This document shows positions 3,352 to 6,512 of a DNA stretch of 6,512 bases, one piece after another; position 1 is the first letter of the stretch, and each line of letters starts with the position of its first letter. The DNA lies in NCBI GenBank assembly GCA_019423265.1, contig JAHZBS010000134.1, forward strand, positions 1 through 6,512, given 5' to 3'. The translations under genes were made by a program, and so were the position numbers. The notes under the pieces are model-generated. The model was given only the letters and a program-made list of their open reading frames with translations. It did no database searches and had not been told where the DNA came from. The stretch is from Clostridiales bacterium. GTDB taxonomy: Bacteria; Bacillota_A; Clostridia; Lachnospirales; Bianqueaceae.

Positions 3352-4239
3352 TTTCTACTACAAGATCCCAGATTTGAAAATGTTCGTACAGATATGCGAA
3401 CAGAAATATCTGATGGACAAAAAATTGCCTTTGATATTGTATTCATTCGAAACATTCATGGAAGGGAAGAAACATTTGCTATCGAAGTAAAAGAAATGTC
3501 GGCAGTTACTGACCAAAGAATTGTGTCGGCAATTCGACAATTATCTTATTACCAACAGGCTTGCCCCGATGTTCACTTTATTCTTGCTGTGCCTACACCC
3601 CTCGCTGAAGAATATCGTCAGCGGGTTGAAGATTCGGGTATCACATTATGGGATAGCGAAACACTTCGTTTAGGTGTTCCAGATATTGTGTTACCGGTTT
3701 GTGCCGCACCAGATCAATATGATGAATTGATTGCTAAACTTAAGCAATGCCGACCGGGATACGAAGATTGGCAGGTTTATCAAAAGCTGGTTGGAGAAAT
3801 CTTGTTTGCGCTTTTCTGCCCTCCACTCGATTCGGTGTCTGAACAAAATTCTGACGCTAATTACGCCAATCGACGAGACTTCATCGTTCCAAACTACGCA
3901 GAATGTGGATGTTGGATGTATCTTCGCGATAGATATAAAGCTGAGTTTGTTGTTGTAGATGCAAAAAATTCGGCTCATGAAATTGGGAAAGATGATATTT
4001 TGCAAGTTGCCCACTATTTGAAAGAAAAGGGCGTTGGTCTATTCGGACTTGTTTTCTCAAGGTGCGGTGAAAGCGAGAGTGCAGAGATACACCTACGCGA
4101 CATATGGCAAAATGAAAACAAAATGCTTGTAATTTTGAGTGATAATGATGTAGAGCAAATGTTGCTTAGCAAGCAGCGCGGAAATGACCCGAGCCGCATT
4201 ATTATCGAAAAGATACAAGAGTTTCGTCAAAAAATTTAG
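3352..4239 (+). CDS. Restriction-endonuclease-like protein with two PD-(D/E)XK signatures (probable C-terminal part of a split gene)
   Basis: The frame is open from 3352; the first ATG is at 3394 (281 residues), but it has no ribosome binding site, and the 14 codons before it (FLLQDPRFENVRTD) look like genuine protein. Numbering from that ATG, the first nuclease-like motif is FDIVF (D14) with IEVK (E31, K33), a PD-(D/E)XK pattern. A second unit follows from about residue 125: YQKLVGEILFALF, RRDFIVPN (D162), then FVVVDAKN (D189, K191), again a (D/E)-x-K pair. The C-terminal part (HYLKEKGVGLFGLVFSR) is typical of restriction-endonuclease-fold proteins. With the upstream HNH domain, the whole resembles defence-type nucleases, but substrate and trigger are unknown. 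It may be inactive or untranslated if the TAA at 3349 is real and no reinitiation occurs. Confidence 0.65.
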   Translation, partial: FLLQDPRFENVRTDMRTEISDGQKIAFDIVFIRNIHGREETFAIEVKEMSAVTDQRIVSAIRQLSYYQQACPDVHFILAVPTPLAEEYRQRVEDSGITLWDSETLRLGVPDIVLPVCAAPDQYDELIAKLKQCRPGYEDWQVYQKLVGEILFALFCPPLDSVSEQNSDANYANRRDFIVPNYAECGCWMYLRDRYKAEFVVVDAKNSAHEIGKDDILQVAHYLKEKGVGLFGLVFSRCGESESAEIHLRDIWQNENKMLVILSDNDVEQMLLSKQRGNDPSRIIIEKIQEFRQKI

Positions 4240-4307
4240 AAATCAGAAATACTGATTGCCGACTACCCGGATACCATTTTTATAGTTCATATTTCGTGGA
4301 ATCCTAT

Positions 4308-4356
4308 AATTCCACTCCGACCAGTAAAAACGCCCGGAAACCGCAGGAATACGCGC
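4308..4356. repeat. Dispersed repeat, copy 1
   Basis: AATTCCAC, a variable stretch, then GCCCGGAAACCGCA and GAATACGCG. The same order recurs at 6467-6512 with a 2-nt spacing difference and two substitutions in the second half. The two copies flank the phosphodiesterase gene in direct orientation. This copy runs into the 21-bp inverted repeat at 4346. Confidence 0.6.
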
Positions 4357-4394
4357 AATCATTCTGTTAATCTCAGAATGATTGCGCGTATTCC
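4346..4394 (-). terminator. Perfect 21-bp hairpin at the end of the phosphodiesterase gene
   Basis: 4346-4366 is the exact reverse complement of 4374-4394, with a 7-nt loop (TTAATCT). On the minus strand it begins 5 nt after the phosphodiesterase stop codon. No T-run follows immediately; the nearest (TTTTT, 4330-4326) is about 15 nt beyond the stem. It can serve as an RNA-stabilising or terminating structure between the two convergent genes. Its association with a dispersed repeat suggests a small mobile palindromic element. Confidence 0.6.
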
Positions 4395-4399
4395 AAATT

Positions 4400-6199
4400 T
4401 CATTCATTCTTCTCCGGGAAAAACAGATCAATGGCGGACTCCAATATCAAGTTTTTTCCTAACGTGTCTAGATAATAAAACGCCAGTGCTGAGTTGTCGG
4501 TCACAAGACCGTCCGCCTGACAGTTCAAGATTTTTTGCATGGTTTTTTCAGAATTAGCCGTCCACGCATACACCTGTTTTCCCTGCGAATGCGCTTGCAC
4601 CACCAAGCTTCTCGTCAAGGCGGTAGTCTCCACACTGTAGGCATCCAGATGCTCCAGATCATATCGTTCTGACAGCAACAGCACAGAAATATATACCGTT
4701 TGCATTTCCGGTGCCAATTCCTTGACCCGCTGGAGGAGCTCGAGACTCATAGAGGCGATCATGCACTGCTTCTGCATCTCATTCTTTTCGATTAATGCGA
4801 GTACTCCCTCCACCATGTTTTGTTCATAGCCGGTGGGTTTAAGCTCAATCATAAGCTGAATGCGCCCCTTAGCCGCTGCCAGCATATCTTCTAGCGTTGG
4901 GACAGGTTCACCCGCAAATTCATAAGAAAAATAAGACCCCGCATCAAGATTCTTCACCTGTTCATATTCAGCCTCCCAAACAGGCAGATCCATGCCCGTT
5001 GTCCGTTTAAAGCCGGCGTCATGCATGACGATCAGTGTACCATCCTTTAGCTGCTGGACATCGATCTCGGCTATATCCGCCTTGTCCGTAATGGCCTGCT
5101 CCAGTGCCGCCACGGTGTTCTCCGGTGCAAATGCGGCGCCTGCACGATGAGCGATAACCTTTGTGGCTAACTCGGCAGGGTGCCAGATGCGGCCCCCTGC
5201 TTCGGATTCGCCAAAAAGGAGCAGAACAACCAACGTGCACAAAATCACTGCGGTGCGCCCGGCCAGCCGCTTCAGCGTCTGGGATGTTTTGATCGATTCA
5301 GCCCGGGGTTCTCCCCGATACTGGTGATACAGGACCACGATTAGTGCACAGAAGATTACGGACATCAGCGAGCTGGCGGCTAATCTCCATACGCCGGACC
5401 AGGAAAGAAAATACATCCGGAATTGCTCACGACCGCTATCCGCTCCGTAAAACAGACGGACACCTCCTGCCAGAAGGCAGATGCAGACCACTGCCACACC
5501 TGAAAGAATCGCCATAAAGATAAATGTGCAAAATAAAAGGTAGCCTATGGTACGCAGCTTTTTTTCTCTCAGCAGACGGAGGCTCTCCCTCCAGGAATTT
5601 AGAAAGGACATTTTATTCAGAAGAAGTGCGGGAAGTCCAAACAAATAGGAGAAGAAAAGCAAATGGAACAGGACGATCACTGCCATTAACAGGATGAAAA
5701 GGGGGCGGTTGCCCACCAAATATTCCATGATGAATTCGGGAACCTGAAACAGACGCATATAGCTACTGGCCATCGCAAAAGCCGACAGCAGCATCACGGG
5801 AAGGAACAGAAAAACCGGTAGCCGTTTGGGAAGGAGCAGCCCGGCTGTCTTTACCGCAGTTTCTTTCAAGAGGCCCCAAACCGTGATCCGTTCCTGACTC
5901 CAACCTTTTTCGCTATATAGGATCAAGGCCGTAAGCTCAAAGTAGATGAATAGACCAGCTAGCAGGCATATGCCGATAATCAACAGAACAGCCAGAGGGT
6001 TGTAAAGGAGCTTTAGGATGTTTTCCTGGCTCAGATAGTTTTCTCCGATCATCTTCGGCAAAAGACTGAGAGAATACTCAAAAAATGGAAATAGGAATGA
6101 GATGCCAATAATTTTATAGACTATCTCGAAGCACAGAAGAACAGTCCAGTTCCTTAAAATCATGCCGAATACGGTTTGCATTTTATGATGTGAGTTCAT
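4400..6199 (-). CDS. Membrane-anchored glycerophosphodiester phosphodiesterase, 599 residues
   Basis: Hydrolyses glycerophosphodiesters to glycerol-3-phosphate and an alcohol (family activity). Residues 1-335 form a membrane region with about seven hydrophobic helices (roughly 15-40, 70-95, 125-147, 165-190, 217-247, 270-292, 313-330), as in GDPD proteins that carry the GPDPase_memb domain. Residues 347-575 are the catalytic GDPD domain. It contains IAHRAG (H351, R352), APENT (E360), AEIDVQQLKDG (E378, D380), VMHD (H393), PTLEDML, IELK (E452, K454), YAWTAN (W546) and DGLVTD (D563). The metal-binding and catalytic residues all appear present, so it should be active, probably at the membrane in lipid or teichoic acid turnover. 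The length fits two-domain clostridial homologues. The ATG at 6197 has only a weak site (AGGCGAG). It is transcribed alone, convergent with the nuclease locus, and flanked by related repeats. Confidence 0.93.
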   Translation of the reverse strand: MNSHHKMQTVFGMILRNWTVLLCFEIVYKIIGISFLFPFFEYSLSLLPKMIGENYLSQENILKLLYNPLAVLLIIGICLLAGLFIYFELTALILYSEKGWSQERITVWGLLKETAVKTAGLLLPKRLPVFLFLPVMLLSAFAMASSYMRLFQVPEFIMEYLVGNRPLFILLMAVIVLFHLLFFSYLFGLPALLLNKMSFLNSWRESLRLLREKKLRTIGYLLFCTFIFMAILSGVAVVCICLLAGGVRLFYGADSGREQFRMYFLSWSGVWRLAASSLMSVIFCALIVVLYHQYRGEPRAESIKTSQTLKRLAGRTAVILCTLVVLLLFGESEAGGRIWHPAELATKVIAHRAGAAFAPENTVAALEQAITDKADIAEIDVQQLKDGTLIVMHDAGFKRTTGMDLPVWEAEYEQVKNLDAGSYFSYEFAGEPVPTLEDMLAAAKGRIQLMIELKPTGYEQNMVEGVLALIEKNEMQKQCMIASMSLELLQRVKELAPEMQTVYISVLLLSERYDLEHLDAYSVETTALTRSLVVQAHSQGKQVYAWTANSEKTMQKILNCQADGLVTDNSALAFYYLDTLGKNLILESAIDLFFPEKNE

Positions 6200-6466
6200 A
6201 TTGCTCGCCTACTTTTTATAAAAATACAGTTCCCCGTTTATTTTCGCACGAGTATATACAGACCAGGATTAGTCAATAACCGGTTTATAATTAACCACTT
6301 TTGAAAGAGCTTAGCGGCGATAACAGGAATGTCCTATAGCTGATCATCTCTATTTTTAAGTATATATAGAATAACACAATTTTAATAAAATAAGTAGTTC
6401 TATACATACCCAAACGTTGAAAAAGAATCGACTAATCCCCGTATGGGTCACAACCGAAAAGCACCC
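6200..6466. other. AT-rich intergenic region with possible phosphodiesterase promoter
   Basis: No gene is visible on either strand. On the minus strand TTGACT (6271-6276) and TATACT (6251-6256) resemble -35 and -10 boxes, but the spacer is only 14 bp, so the promoter call is weak. The region from about 6355 to 6415 is especially AT-rich. Confidence 0.4.
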
Positions 6467-6512
6467 AATTCCACAGATAAACGAAAGAGCCCGGAAACCG
6501 CATGAATACACG
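6467..6512. repeat. Dispersed repeat, copy 2 (cut by the window end)
   Basis: AATTCCAC, variable bases, then GCCCGGAAACCGCA and GAATACACG, in the same orientation as 4308-4356. In copy 1 the next bases form a 21-bp inverted repeat, so a hairpin may follow just beyond this window. Confidence 0.55.

Noticed and set aside
4241..4257. AATCAG-AAATA-CTGATT hairpin just after the nuclease gene stop
   Set aside because: Only 6 AT-rich base pairs and no T-run follow, so it is too weak to call a terminator.

Overview
The window looks like low-to-mid GC Firmicutes DNA, most likely from a gut-type clostridium (Lachnospiraceae or Ruminococcaceae). Evidence: strong AGGAGG-type ribosome binding sites, TetR/XRE regulators, a clostridial membrane-anchored glycerophosphodiesterase, and several stretches I recognise from memory as recurring in Tn1549-like integrative conjugative elements (ICEs). 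No database search was possible, so the ICE assignment rests on recognition and sequence structure.

Positions 1-3040 look like a partly decayed ICE segment. On the minus strand at the left edge is the first ten codons of a gene (MTTINLKDFY) that matches my memory of a sigma-70-like regulator found near xis/int in such elements. Its ribosome binding site lies inside a perfect 14-bp hairpin. To its right come two minus-strand terminators, a degenerate ABC-transporter fragment, a 79-residue putative membrane protein and a TetR-family regulator. The TetR gene and the 79-residue gene carry the same 17-bp interrupted operator (ATACATT-N4-CGGTAT) in their promoter regions, so they probably form a small regulon. 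Next is an XRE-regulator pseudogene on the plus strand, then a GC-rich block with tandem hairpins that resembles the oriT region of Tn1549-like elements, although no mobC or relaxase gene follows it here. Then come a 55-codon four-cysteine protein gene and a 131-nt nested inverted-repeat structure upstream of it. A 23-bp interrupted palindrome built on GGGACA/TGTCCC occurs three times in this segment (113, 2409, 3004).

Positions 3041-4239 hold a plus-strand nuclease locus: a small HNH endonuclease and, in the same frame after one TAA stop, a 281-residue protein with two PD-(D/E)XK-like signatures. The sequence between the two reads as coding, and the second ORF has no ribosome binding site, so this is probably one 372-residue multi-nuclease gene split by a nonsense codon. 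It is the best candidate here for an uncharacterised defence-type protein.

Positions 4240-6512 contain a convergent minus-strand gene for a 599-residue membrane glycerophosphodiester phosphodiesterase. It is flanked on both sides by a related repeat (core GCCCGGAAACCGCA). The copy next to its stop codon runs into a perfect 21-bp inverted repeat. The final 313 bases hold a possible promoter and the second repeat copy, with no gene visible.
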